In this document: positions 10,627 to 22,797 of the stretch, piece after piece
How the letters are laid out: every line of letters begins with the position of its first letter
Position numbering within the stretch: the stretch's first letter is position 1
From: Gnetum montanum
Taxonomy: Eukaryota; Streptophyta; Gnetopsida; Gnetales; Gnetaceae
Length of the DNA: 64,000 nucleotides
NCBI GenBank assembly: GCA_015680685.1
Contig: MNCI01025300.1
Location: 272,108-336,107, forward strand
Direction: 5' to 3'
Made by a program: the position numbers and the translations under genes
The notes under the pieces: generated by a model
Databases searched by the model: none
What the model was told of the DNA's origin: nothing
Seen by the model: the letters and a program-made list of their open reading frames with translations, nothing else

Positions 10627-12720
10627 TACCCCCACAATTGAATGAAAATTCATACTCAAGTTACAAAGAGGAGGAACACGTTTCATACAAAATATTGGGA
10701 AGGTATGGAATTATTGACTAACATACAAACTGACTTAGATGGAACAAACAAACTCTAAGTGCCCAAGTGTATGGAGTTACAATATTTACAAAACTTGGTG
10801 TTCATGATAAGAGAAGTGAACACCCTAGATAAAACTAACATCCAACACCTCTTGGAAATTGAAGAGTAAGAGAGAAGATCCAAGGATCATGAACAATCAG
10901 CATTGTGTGGTATTGTTACATCATCCTTGGTGAACAGAGTCCTACTTCCAATCCAGGCTTCCCATTGCAATCATAACAGAATCATGAATTAGTATGCAAT
11001 GTATAACACATAGTTGTTAAATGCCTTATCTTATTGATGGTTACACTTGGCTAGGTTGTGATTGTGGTATATTGATTCCTTTAGGAGTGTTAGTGGGAAG
11101 GATGACAAATAGGGTAAAATAGATAAGTGAGCCATCAAATTTGAAAAATTTTGAAACAAAAAAATATTTGAAGAGGGCCTAAGAATTCACAACAATAAAA
11201 AGTAAAGTTTACTAAAAGCTATTGTGAAGATGTGCATAATTGGATGTCATTGATGAGGTAAACAAATGGATTTTATTGTAAAAGTGTCTAAGAGTAAAGA
11301 ACTTAACTAACCCAACCAAAAGATATGTAAGTGGATCATCCCGAAGTTAGACATAGGCCTTTTACGCCCTTGCATAACTTCAAACCAAAGAGTCCATGGA
11401 CTTCATGGATGGATTAATGGTTATGGAAGGTTAAGTACAAAAACCCAAAAGAAACTACCTAAGAATTCTGACACATCAAACCAAGACATCAAACAAGAAC
11501 ATGAAACCAACCATGAGATGAGACATGGAAAGCATAGATGGATAAGAGGGAGTGAAATAGAGTTCCTGATTAAGGTTAGATGAAGTCCCTTATGGATTTT
11601 ATGGTTAAATAACTTGATAAGATCCATCCTTAATTTAGACCAAAACCAACCACATTCAATGACTTTGCATCATCATTCTAAGACTAGTCCATCCCCCTGA
11701 GACATAAGAGTGCTCCCACAAAACAACTACCATTCCTTATTAAAGAGGAAAAGAGAAGTAGGAAGTGAGGAAGGGCCTTAGTTAGAGGGGACCTTCAGGC
11801 ATGGGTATGTCTTTCTAGTTCCATAACCTATTCTTGTAGCTCATTTATTTTGTCTAATGGGTGTGCTTTGAATTCTAATCACTCTTTTTTGAAATGAGAA
11901 CCACACCATGTAAAGACATGTATTTATTTTGTCTAAGGGGTGTGCTTTGAATTCCCATCGATTTTTTCTTTTTTTTCTTTTTGAAATGGAAACCACACCA
12001 TGCAAAGACGTATGCATTTATTTTTTCTAAGGGGTATGCTTTGAATTTCCATAGTTTGTTTGTTTGTTTTTTTTTTTAATAAGAACCACACCATGTAAAA
12101 ATGTATTCAACTTCCTTTTATTGGTCGACATGGAATGGTAAGAAATCCATGAAAACACACATGCACCCAGCCAAACAAAAAGGCACAAAGAATATCAAAT
12201 CCCTTTGAAGTCACACCCTATTCAAACCTTTGAATCCTTTCCAGTTCTGGAAACTACCAAAGTCATAAATTTGTTAAAGTTTTGTTAATGAAAAAGGGAC
12301 TGCATGTTTCTAGAACAAGGAAAACCATAGAGTTTGTGGATGGGCAGATGCTATGAACTCACTACTTGTTTCATGAAAAAGAAACCATGTCCTAATCATC
12401 TGTAACAAAATTCAAAGCAAGAATCCAAACACCAACTATCAAATAACAAATATAGTACATACCACCATCAATCAATGCATTACCACTGTACTTGGCACTT
12501 ATTAACAAAAGGTTAGAAAATCACACTAGAATAAAAGAAAATATAAAAGAAAGTGTAAAATATTCAAGAAATAGCAAATGTACTAATGATGATGTAAAAA
12601 AATTAGAAAATTTTAATAACATGAAAAAAAGAAGATGTAAAATAAAGAATGTGCAAAACAAAAAGTTTTAAAACAAAAAGGATGGAAAACTAAAGAGCTA
12701 CTTATATGGTTAGCATGCAT
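10627..12720 (-). other. E1 3' non-coding tail
   Basis: This is collinear with the tails of E0, E3 and E4 (shared landmarks include the minus-strand 'AAGGCCC' region near 11770 and 'TGAAGTTATGCAAGGGCGTAA' near 11370). I see no gene. It contains a three-copy tandem repeat at 11842-12105. The small frame 11421-11627 is not conserved. Confidence 0.75.
11842..12105. repeat. Three tandem ~80-94-bp units in the E1 tail
   Basis: Units begin at 11842, 11921 and 12015. Each starts with a variant of ATTTATTTTGTCTAA, continues GGGGTGTGCTTTGAATT, a T-rich stretch and ACCACACCATG, and differs mainly in the length of the T-rich stretch. E4 has two copies (50361-50530); E0 and E3 have one. Confidence 0.9.
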
Positions 12721-13975
12721 GGCCATCTCCCCCATGACTAAGTTGAAAGGAGGAGATCTAAAATATGGAGCGTGGTTGTCCATCCAATGAGGCACTTGTT
12801 GTATTAGCTGACTTATGCTCATGAAAAGGTTTAATTTGTTGGATGTTGACCAACTATCTTTTATTTAGGCTCTTGGGTTTGTAGATCATCATTTCCCCAG
12901 AAGAAAAATTTTCATAAATAATGTAAGGTCCTTTCCACAACATTTGAAACCTACTTTGTTTAGGTACATGTGTGGGGTTCTAGTAGAGAACCTTATCTAC
13001 TAGTTAAAATTTAACTTTTTTGATTTTAGGCACTTTTTTCTTGTAGGCATTGTGCAACTCATTAGATGATAGAGTTACCAATTGATTTTCATCTATGAGG
13101 TTGAGATTCATTAGTCTTTCTTTTTGTGCTAGACTCATGTCAAGGTTGAGATCACAAACTATTGAAAGTGTACAGAGCTCAGATTGAATAGGAAGTGTTG
13201 GTGATTTTCTCTACACAAGCTCATAGGAGGAATAGCCTATAGGAATTTTCCACATTGAGTGATAGGCACAAAGGACATCATTAAGTTTTGTGCTCTAGTC
13301 TTTCCTATATTTGCTAATAGTTCTTGTTAGAATTCTTGTGATTTCCCTATTGGTAACCTAAGTTGACCATTATCTTGGGGGTGGTAGGATGTTGTGAGTT
13401 TATGTTCAACCCCCAAGAATTTCATAAGCTTTTTAAAAGTAGTGCCTATAAAGTGAGCTCCATTATTAGAAATTAATGCATGTGGTACACCAAACCTATT
13501 TACAAAATTTTGTTGTACAAACTGAGCAATAGTAGAAGATGTACAATCAATGGCAGTTGCTACTTTTGTCCATTTCATAGAATAGTCAACAACAACTATG
13601 ATGTACACCTTTCCATTTGACATGGGCATGATGGGACCCATTCCCTAGATGTTAAAGGGTTCCAATGGTTAAATCCATTGTTGAGGTCCCTCCATTCAAG
13701 TAGTCATTCCACCATCTTTTTGGCATCATTCACAAGAGAAGATGTAATGGTGAGCATCCCTAAATATTGTTGGCCAATAGTACCCTACCATCAGGATTTT
13801 AATGGCCATGCATCTTCCAGCATAGTGTCCTCCACAATGACCTTCATGAGCATATTAGAGAATGCATAGTTCATCAGTATCAAGGATACACCAATGATTC
13901 AAGCCATCAATGCACACCTTGTAGAGGTGTCTATTGATCTCCATAAAGTGTTTTACTTGATGAAGAAACTTCTAT
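12721..13975 (-). pseudogene. E1 integrase remnant
   Basis: The catalytic core is open at 13327-13641 ('MGPIMPMSNGKVYII', 'ALISNNGAHF'). In the second catalytic motif the Asp has become Asn. The 'NGQ' block before the third catalytic position is followed by a frame disruption. The zinc module lies in the 13700-13960 region in broken frames. The C-terminal GPY-like part reads 'LWKGPYIIYENF' near 12900, ending in the 'SHGGDGHA' segment shared with E4. The frame is heavily interrupted, so it is inactive. It matches E3 43440-44661. Confidence 0.85.
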
Positions 13976-14099
13976 TTCTTTCAATGGTCCAACCCTTGTG
14001 GCATCTCTTGGATGAGAAGATAGGTGAGAATGTCATCATACCATTTAGGCTCATTTGGAAATTATTCAATTATATTCCTAGCAAAGAGAAGTTCATTAG

Positions 14100-15210
14100 G
14101 AAACATATCATATAGTGGATTTTCTTCCTCTTTGTTGTCCCATCACAACTGAGACAAGTGATCAGCGACCACATTCTTAGGGCCTTTTCAATCTACCATC
14201 GTAAGATCAAATTCTTACAAGATCACTAGTCACTATATGACATGGGGGCTCACCATTAACTTATTCATCACAAAGAGAATGACACTATGGTTTGCATGCA
14301 TAAACACCTTGTATCCAAGCACATAATGCCTGAACTTCTCTAGAGAAAACACCACTACCATCAATTCTTTTTCTTGTAGTGGTGTAGTTTAGTTGTGCAT
14401 CCATAATGCTTCAGCTAGCATAGCGGATGTAGAATGGATGTTTCTTGTTGTTCATCTATGTAAGCATGACTTCCAAGGCATAATATGATGCATCCATCAT
14501 AACATGAAATGGTCTAAACTAGTCAAATGCTTGTAGGATTGGAATTTTTGCAAGTTTCTCTTTTAGCTATTGGAATCTTTTTTCACATTCCATGACCTAG
14601 ACAAATGGAGCATATTTCTTTGTCAACTCCACCAACAACTTTATGATCTTAGAGGAATTCTCTATGAATCACTAGTAGTAGCTAGTATGTCCAAAGAATG
14701 ATCAAAAATCTTTGATAGCTTCTAGTTGGCAAGTTATTCCTTGGATGACCCTTATTTTCTTAGGATCTATCTCAATTCTTGTTTATGATATTCTATGCCC
14801 CAATACAATGCCTTCCTGGACCATTAGGTGACTTTTTTGCTAACTCATCCATAAGTTTGTTTCAACACATCATTTTAGCACTTTCCCAAGGTGGTCTAGA
14901 GCTTACTCAAATGTAGCTCCATAAGTGGAGAATTCATCCATGAAGACTTCCACACCACTTCCAATTTTTTGTTGAAAACGCTCATGACCAAGCATTGAAA
15001 TGTAGTAGGGGCATTGCATAGATCAAATGGCATCTTGCAATATGCAAAAGTCCCCCAAGGACTCATGAATGTTGTCTTTGCTTAGTCCTCTGGTGTAATT
15101 TGAATTTGGCTATAGCCACTGTAACCATCTAGAAAACTATAGTAGTAATGCCTAAATATTGCGTTTAACACCTGATTAACAAATGGAAATGGAAAATGGT
15201 CCTTAAATGT
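14100..15210 (-). pseudogene. E1 reverse transcriptase (N-terminally deleted) and RNase H remnant
   Basis: RT begins abruptly at 'KDHFPFPFVNQVLN' next to the protease, continues 'FLDGYSGYSQIQITPED' and reaches the catalytic box 'VFMDEFSTYGA' near 14925-14960, where the second Asp of FMDD is Glu. The thumb and RNase H follow down to about 14160 in several frames with stops. About 0.9 kb that in E3 separates the protease core from this RT point is missing, so fingers motifs upstream of KDHF are absent. Confidence 0.85.
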
Positions 15211-15211
15211 T

Positions 15212-15480
15212 GTAGTTCTCTACCTTGATTACTAAGAAATTAGTAGGATAAGACCACCCACAAATAGTGGTCACAGTGTCTTCCACCAGTCCCAATGAAA
15301 TAGTGATGGACTGGTCTACCAATTCTAATTTGATATTGCTCTTCCTGAGAGGAGGTAGGTTCCATGCAGTGTACATCTCATGAGAAATTAAATTGATACC
15401 AGAACTTGAGTCAAGAAGATCTTTGCATGGTTGATTTCCAACAATCTAAAAATAAATGAGAGGACTTCCAAGATCAGTTA
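15212..15480 (-). pseudogene. E1 protease remnant, truncated
   Basis: On the - strand, 'LLDSSSGINLISHEMY' carries the aspartyl-protease site. The G of DSG has become S (GGT to AGT), as judged against DSGSG in E4. 'LELVDQSITISLGLVED' and 'YPTNFLVIKVENY' follow, and the frame then jumps straight into RT at about 15210. The C-terminal strand containing 'GRAW' (present in E3 and E4) has been deleted. Confidence 0.85.
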
Positions 15481-15499
15481 ATTTCTTTGGAAGGTTTCT

Positions 15500-17998
15500 A
15501 GCATGAATCTAATCAGATACAATATGGTTAGGGTTGTTAATCACAGGTGTATTTGAGAGCTGAGGTGAATTGTGGGGTTGAAAGAAAGGTCTTTACTTTG
15601 ATCGAGTATTCACCACACTCAGTTTATGATTTAGTTGTAGATTAATAGCCCTAGTAGCATTTCATTGTTGTGATTGAGCTGGTAATTCACTATACTTAGG
15701 TGGAGTAGGTGTTAGCTATGTAGCAACAAGAGGAGGAAGATGTGCAGGCATAAAAGGAGGATCAGGGTAAGAGGTGGCATCCCTTCTTACATGTGAAAAA
15801 TGAGTTTGATATTAATCAAAAGGATGGTAGTAAGATTGGAGAGTAGAAACGTGGCTAAAGGAGTCACCTGGAGATAGGGGTTGTTGAACATAGTACCCAT
15901 AGGGATCAAGCTATTTGTAAGGGTATTCCTACCTTGGTGGTGCCAGTGCCCATTATTGTTGTTCCTGTCAGTATTAATACTACTCATATGATTGTGGTGG
16001 AGTTCCACTAGGATAATATTGCTATTATTGGTGCGAATACCTAAAATTACCTTGAGGATAATCTAATCTTTTGGATGTTTATCTTTGTGTTAGTCATGGA
16101 CTCAAAGCATACATCCCAAACTCCTATAAATGTGACATAATGGGGCAACATCCCTTAGGATGTACATATTAATAGATGTCACACCCACCATCATCATCTA
16201 AATCACTTTCCACAACTTCTTCAATTACAACAATCTTGTGCTTACCTTTTTTATAGGTATGTTCAACTTCCTTATGCCCCCTGTGCTCATGATCACTACC
16301 TTGTTCTTTGGACTCTTCAACAATTTTTAGGATAGCTTGAAATCTACTATCCATTGAATCCCATAACTAATCAACCTTGATCATAATTTTAGATTGAAAT
16401 GTTTAGAGTGACAAGGTTTTTCTATTCATCACCTCATCATATGTGGATTTGTCCTCACTATCATAGAATCGAACCTCCCTCTTTCAAATGGAAGGATCAT
16501 AGTTATACTCTTCTACACTTTCTATTTTTCTTAATTCATCTTCCTCTTTAGCTACCTACTCAATTAGGCTTTGTATCTAACTAGCACTTAATTCTAATAG
16601 TCATCCTTGGGCATAAACACTAAGGGTTCTCCTTATTTCTGATTAAAGCCCATCTACAATGTGGTGAAGTTGATCCAGTTGAGAATAATCATGGCCAAGA
16701 CAATTATGCATTAAGGAATAGTATCAGCCAATGGTAGCATCCAAGGGTTCATGTGTTCCTTGTTTCCATCCTTGGATTTCCCTTCTCAAGTTTGACACTC
16801 TAGAGTATGTTTGATATTTATCATTAAACAATTCAAGCATAGTACTCCATTTTTTGATATATTCTAGATCTAAGGACCAATACCAATTCTCTACTTCTTT
16901 GATGAGTGTCCTTGGGAACAACTTAAGATTTTTTCACTCATTCTCTATGTTCTAAAAGGCACATGCATCTTGAAAATCTTAGAGATGGTTTGACATATTA
17001 GAGTTATATCCCCCTTCAAACTAAGAAATATTGTTCATATCTAGCCTTCTGATCTGACTATCCTTCACATGCCTTGTTGAAATTCTTACTACCTCTACAA
17101 TATTAAGAATACTTTGGGTAGCAAGAAAAGGCTTATCAAGGCCATGATCATGGTTCATACAATGCCCCCTACTACCCCTTCATTCATGGTGATGTGCCTC
17201 ACTCAAATGTCTACATCCTTGATCTTGCCTTTCCCAATGGTCCCTTTGATCATTTTAGTCTCGTTGGTCATTTTGGTCACCTCCATCATGGTCTTGCCTC
17301 CTGTGGTCATGGTCAGAGATAGAAGAAGATGATGATGATGATGAAGGTGAAGAGGAAGAAGAACTAGCACTATCACAGTGCCTACTACCACCTCTTCGGT
17401 GATTATGACCATGATCACAATCTTGTTTCTTGTCTACATCCCTGCCTTGACTTGCCCCTTTAGATCCTTCTTTGTCATTGGATCCATTCTTACCAGAACT
17501 AGGATTGTAAATCATGAACTACAACTTCTAGTTTTGATCTCCTTCACTAAAGTCAAAGAGAGGAACTTCACTAAATACAAAACCCCCAAAGAAGGGTTCT
17601 CCACCATCTTTTTGGTATAGCAGGAATGGAGAATCATTAAATCTTTTTCCCTTCAGAAATTCATGGCATTGTTCTAGCTATCGATCTTGTAGACATTGTG
17701 CCTCAGTGGGATGATAATCCCTAGCATCAGTATCTTGCAAAAAATACTCAACATGATGTTCCTGGAGACCCCATTGTATAAACATTTGGTGGAGCATTGT
17801 AGGAATGGATCGCTCGGGTAGCAACACAATGTTGCCCTCCATGTCACACCACTGTAGCTATTCATCTTGATGTAGGATGAAGGTGAAAATTGGTACATAT
17901 TTATTAGGATGAGCATATACCACTTGATATTATTGAGGCACTTGCTAATGGGCTCCATTAGACTTGGGCAAAGAAGCACTCCTGTGAGAAGAAAATAT
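15500..17998 (-). pseudogene. E1 gag remnant
   Basis: The order from the N-terminus is: 'VVYAHPNKYVPIFTFILHQDE' (17850-17900), a Ser- and His/Asp-rich linker (17255-17400, Ser runs), the retrotransposon Gag core ('WYWSLDLEYIKKWSTMLELF', 'LRREIQGWKQGTHEPLD', 16724-16921), a lysine-rich stretch, and a knuckle-like 'CDIYQYVHPKGCCP' near 16150 with one Cys lost. A Gln/Pro/Tyr-rich tail follows. The start codon aligned to the ATG of E4 is ATA here (17996-17998), again G-to-A. Gag would form the virus-like particle and bind RNA. Stops and frame breaks make it inactive. Confidence 0.85.
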
Positions 17999-18140
17999 TT
18001 TCAATTAGATGATAAAATTGCAATGTGCTTTTAAATTTTTGTTATAGTAATTGTAAAATATTATATGACTCTAAGGTTCATTCCAATGATCTTGAATGAT
18101 TTCCACTAAATCCTAGATAACACACAAAACAACCAAAAGA

Positions 18141-18158
18141 TCCCTACCAATAGTGCCA
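18141..18158 (-). other. Primer-binding site of E1, tRNA-Asp type
   Basis: The + strand TCCCTACCAATAGTGCCA can be aligned with TCCCCGGCAACGGCGCCA, the 3' end expected for plant tRNA-Asp plus CCA. Twelve of 18 positions agree, and five of the six differences are transitions. It lies one base inside the 5' LTR. Confidence 0.7.
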
Positions 18159-18159
18159 A

Positions 18160-18990
18160 TGATGAGCAGCGAGGTACCCCTACATCCAACCATATGAATC
18201 ACTAAGTTTTTTACATGCGATCTGGTTGAATTCTATGGACCTATAGTTCTCTAGTGCACTAGTTCCTCTAGGAAGTGAAATGGCCATTGAGAACATTCAT
18301 TATCTTCCGAACTACACTTGTGAAGCTCAAGGGTATTGTTTAGGTGTAATTAACATATATGATTTTTCTCATTTTATGTTTTATAAGTTTAATCACTTAC
18401 AACAAGAATGAAAAGTAAAGTAATTTAAGATCTAATCCATCTACTACATAGTTAGCCTAACACAAGTACCCATCCCACTTTCTTGGACACATCCTAAACA
18501 CATATAATGTTGTTGGCCTACCAAACATTAAGTGTTGCTAGGTTACCAAGCACTATATATATGCTTGAAGTGGTCATGCTTGTGTTCATTAACAACTAGA
18601 AATTAATGGCTTAATTCAAATGCCTTAAAGCATAGTGCATGAAAGTGAAGTGCATTAAAGGAAACATTAATCTATTCTTAGTGTTGCAAGGATTTTCAAA
18701 AGATTTCATTTTTTATTCCCATCACACTATTGCACTCAAGCACATTAGTGTTCAAACAAAGATCCGTACACTCTAGAAAAAACAAACTACAATAGCTTCG
18801 CTATTCTAACTGAAAACTGATATGAAAACTAACTGGAAATCATGAGCCCAAACACTATATTTATAGGTTGGTGTATATCCCGTGACATTGAATACCCAAC
18901 ATCACATCTTGGCTCTGACATTGGATACCCAATGTCAAGGCTTTGACATTGGATACCTAACATCAAAGCATACAAAAACATGTTTCATCA
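18160..18990 (-). repeat. 5' LTR of E1
   Basis: It is the partner of 9768-10626 and aligns over its whole length, with shared U3 boxes at 18886-18966, minus-strand TATA near 18856-18867 and the common U5 end. It is slightly shorter than the left copy; part of the R/U3 stretch next to the Leu-rich ACTCT region is missing. Confidence 0.92.
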
Positions 18991-18995
18991 TCATT

Positions 18996-20568
18996 GATCA
19001 ATCGATGTAGCTTATTTTACCTCTTTAAATTACAATAGTTCATACATAGATACATTAGTCTTAATCCTTTTCAAATCTTCTATAAGATCATAAGTATTCA
19101 TCTCACTCCTAAACTCAAGTTGGTTTTGGTTAGGATAATTAGGAATTTTTAATAAATTTTTGGATTGTATTTGTTGTTGAGATGTATTGTTGTATTTTCA
19201 TCTACTAGGAAAAACATATGTGTTTCCCTTTAAGTTACTAGAGTTATTCATGATGTTGCTAATCTTCCTAAATCATGCATTTGTAGGGGTAGATTTATTA
19301 ATTATAACTTTCTCAAAGGATGCTACTAGTTCATTTTAAGTTTTACTAGAAATTTCTAGAACCATTAGTGAGTCTTTTCCCCTCTAGTTGTATTGTAATT
19401 ATTGTGTGATATCCCCATATAAGGCTTGGAATTAAGGGTAATACCTCTCAAAATATTGTCAGGTCTTATGTAGCCTACAAATATTCACTAAGAGCTACTT
19501 CTTCTAGGTTTTTCTTACCTCATTATGTTAATTTCTTGTTTTAATGTTATTACATTTTAGTTCAATCACTTCATTAGAAATTTTTTATTGGATGATCAAG
19601 ACTAGGTTCATTGGAGGTTAACTCTCAGCTTTAGGTAAGTTGAAGGTTTCCATTGTCTTAGGGATAGGGATAGAAGGTATGAAGGGAGGGTTGATAATAT
19701 ATTGGATTAAGGTCTTTGATTGATCATCATTTAGACCAAGAGTTTTTTGTAAATAATGTTAAGGAGCTACTTGAAATTTGAATATTTTTTAGAGTGGAGA
19801 ATTTGAAAAGAATTCGAGACTATTAGAATTTGGGAACCTAGCCAAGAGTTTTGAATTGGGATTGTAAAGAGTTCATAAGAGTGATTTTTTGAATATTGAC
19901 TACATTGAATATGTTTTCCTATAGGTTGGTAATATTAGGATCAAATTTGATTACATATGCAAAGAAAGGATCAATGATATAAAGCAAAAAGTTTAAGATT
20001 CCTTCTAGTTGTGGGGCCATCTCACTAGGAATATACAACATTATTGAAGGAATATTAAATTATAATTTCTAATAGTTTCTTCACCAACCTTTTGGAGGAT
20101 AGTAAAGTAACTAGAAGCTATAGCATGGCTAGTACATTTGTCAAATTTAGATTAAAAATGAGATTTGAAGTCATTCCAGGTTGAGATTGATGAATTGGAA
20201 AGGGTTAGAAATCATTGAGTTATTGTTCCTCAAAAAGTAGTGACAAAAGACATTCAGGCTACATCATATTGAATTATGTTGTGGATGCCTAGTAATATCT
20301 CAAAATTTTAAAGATGTTGGTGAGCATCATTGAAAGAAGAATCAAAAGAAAGAGAATTATGTTGAAGAGATTTTAAACTTGAGTTTAAGTTTTGAATGTT
20401 ACAAGGATTGTTGACTAAAGGTTAGGTTGGAGGGTTTGCCATGTTTGAAGAATGTGAGTGCCTTGATCTAGATCTTGTGAGAATATGACTTGGAAAATGG
20501 CTAGCTAGAAAGCTTTAGTATGTTGGTTTCCTAGTTTGAGGCCTGAGAGTTTTACTAGGTCCAACCAT
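18996..20568 (-). pseudogene. Element X gag remnant
   Basis: On the - strand the Gag core is readable around 20040-20400 ('SLSFDSSFNDAHQHL', 'GTITQ', 'WNDFKSHF', 'KFDKCTSHAIASSYFTIL', 'GEETIRNYNLIFL'). This is the helical Retrotrans_gag pattern in which a conserved W..F...F block is followed by an E-rich turn. The C-terminal end near 19010-19130 reads 'NTYDLIEDLKRIKTNVSMYE', the segment that normally leads into the protease. A candidate start lies near 20568 ('MVGPSKTLRPQTRKP'). Stops are frequent. The sequence is distinct from the Athila-like gags in E1-E4. Confidence 0.7.
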
Positions 20569-21699
20569 AAACTAGATTAACAACAAAGGAGATTCTTTTA
20601 GGTTTCAATTAAAGTAATAAAAAAAATTAAAACTAAAGTTAAGAAAATAGGTAAATAGAAGCTTAGTTAATGGAAATGGTAATGGTGGCCCTCCTTCTAG
20701 TACCAAAATAGGGATGTTGACACCAAAATTTAGATCACAAGATAAACTAATATATAATGCCCAAAAATGCATGCTTTCACAAGGTTATGGCATAGGGCAT
20801 CTTAATTATGGGCACAAATAGCCTAGGAATAAGTCTCAATAAAAGAGAAATATGTTCAATAATTTAAAATAATATTAAATTATTTGCAAATAAAAATATT
20901 ATAGAGGAAATAACTTGAATTGAAAATTATAATATTACTAAAATAATTTTTAAAACAAAAAAAGAAAGCATTCAAAAAAATCATTAATAGCTATAAGTAG
21001 CCATGACATTGATGATAGTAATAAATAGTAATACTACTAATAAAAGCATCCCATAATTATTAGCAACAGTGGGCTAGTAGCAATTGTAGGTGGCAACACA
21101 AGTACCGAGAGCTTGAAATTAAGATATGAAAAAGGGAGAAAGGGTAAGTAAGCAAGGAAAGGAAGAAAGACAAGGAAAAAAGAAAAGTTAAAAGAGAAAG
21201 CAAAAGAATTTTTTACTTAATATTCTCTCTAATTTTTTTAGTTCATCACATTGATAAGATTTTATAACCCTTACATTTACCTTCTCCTTCTTACTCTTCT
21301 CGTTGAACGCAAAGCATGGATGCCATGTGTCTCTACACATGGTAGTTGGATATGTTCTTTATCATCCAACTAATCCTTTGGATATTGCTTGATATTATCA
21401 TTGATAAATGAAAGGATGCCTATGGATATCAAGGATGGCTAGCAAGTGATGTTGAAGATAAAGTGCTTATAGTGATTAAATGGTAAAATTCATACAATGC
21501 AAGAATGATGCTTTGATTGCTGTTAAGCATGGTGTAGTAGTGCTCCCAAAATGCTCTACTAATCTCTTCCATTCACCACTATTACTTCTCATTTATGCTT
21601 ATTTCCATTGAATAAGAATGGTTTCTGATAATGTTCGATTTTTAACAACTACTACTTTTCTTTAATCTAAATTTCCTATGGGGTGTGATTTCTACCTTG
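20569..21699 (-). other. Probable 5' leader and LTR region of element X; no gene seen
   Basis: AT-rich, with A-rich and GAAAGG-rich stretches at 20860-21200 and no long frame. By position it should be the leader and 5' LTR of X. I could not assign the LTR ends or a convincing primer-binding site; the 'TTTTGGTGTCAACATCC' stretch at 20707-20723 is a possible LTR/PBS junction. Confidence 0.35.
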
Positions 21700-21704
21700 A
21701 TTTG

Positions 21705-22571
21705 TGATGAGCAACGAGGTACAACCATACAAATCACAAGCATTCATACATGATTTAGTCAAATTCTATGGATGGGACTAGTTGTGGCATCTAGATCATT
21801 GTGCTTTGTTCATAGTTCATTGTCTTCCCACTTGGACTAGTGGTATCTTGTACGTATGGTTTAGTCCAAAGTGAGGCATATGATATTTCCTAATTCTATG
21901 CTACTCCTAGTGATGAAAAGGGATAAATTAATTTACTATTGAACAATGGGAAATAAGTCTAAGTTAGCCTATGATGATGGTATCAGCTTTTAATCATCCA
22001 TGCATGTCTTGGACTTCATGGGGCTACTTCTAAAATTACCAAGTGTATGTCACTAGTTATGCCAAATAATACACCTCTGGGTGACAAAGTATTTACACTT
22101 AAACACTCGTAATTAAGGCATACACATTCCTCTGAACAACAAGAAGAGTAAATAACAACAAATGGAAATGTTTAACTAAGGAAATCATTAAATAATTAAA
22201 ACAATAATATTAATCTAAGTGGATGCTACAATGATGGAAGTAATCTCGATCTTTATTGCTAGTCATGTAACATGTCCAAGTATGTCACACTCAAACAAGG
22301 GTGCTACACGATTACAAACATCACACTATGGGCATGCACTAGGAATAACAAAAAGAAAAGAACTGAAAACTAACTATTTCTAAGATGTGCTAAAAGCTCT
22401 AAGCCAAAAATTGTCTCATCTAGAAGCCCTAGTGTAGTATTTATAGGTGAGGTCTAGATGAGGTGATGTTAGGTATTCGATGTCACTTATTAGCCTCAAC
22501 ATTAGGTACATGATGTCAGGACTCTGACTCTGTGTATCTGACATTGAGACCCATCAAATCACATCTCATCA
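21705..22571 (-). repeat. 3' LTR of E2
   Basis: TGATGAG...CTCATCA on the + strand, followed by TACCCCCAAAAC (minus-strand polypurine tract ...GGGGGTA). U3 boxes with ATGTCA/GACATT lie at 22467-22556, just upstream of the minus-strand TATA (about 22436-22447). Confidence 0.92.
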
Positions 22572-22797
22572 TACCCCCAAAACTAGATGAAAATTTTCTT
22601 TGAGTTAAACAAAGATGAGGAACAAGTATTTTACAAAATATTGGGTAGATATGGGATTATTAACTGACTCCAACAATGGACAAAATAACTAACTCTTCAC
22701 GTAGTACAAAAATGGTACACATTATTACAAAACAAGACAAGACAAAACAAGACTGGGGCTTTCATGTAGTGCCTAGAGGTGGTGGCTCTTCCATTGG

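Larger units (their letters stand above)
9768..18990 (-). mobile_element. Complete Athila-like Ty3/gypsy element E1
   Basis: Two LTRs (9768-10626 and 18160-18990) bound the element. They are flanked by a perfect 5-bp target duplication TCATT (9763-9767 and 18991-18995). The right LTR is the 5' LTR; a tRNA-Asp-like primer-binding site lies at 18141-18158 and a polypurine tract (minus-strand ...GTGGGGGTA) abuts the left LTR at 10627. Internal order is gag, protease fused by deletion to RT, RNase H, integrase, 2-kb tail. It is inserted into the gag/protease linker of element X. No open polyprotein remains. Confidence 0.95.
18991..21704 (-). mobile_element. Element X, gag half and 5' region
   Basis: This is the continuation of X beyond E1. 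The frame that resumes at 18996 fits the gag C-terminal region that should precede the protease at 9762. E2 inserted at 21705. The part of X beyond that point, if any, would have to lie to the right of E2 (30487 on) but only 25-30 bases separate E2 from LINE-B, and I cannot recognise X further right. Confidence 0.7.

Noticed and set aside
17255-17418. His/Ser-rich frames as a separate small gene in E1
   Set aside because: They are the His/Asp/Ser-rich linker of gag read in several frames; the same linker is in E3 and E4.
20569-21699. Matching LTR pair for element X with 4987-5382
   Set aside because: No aligned stretch was found by eye between the two ends; the assignment stays open.
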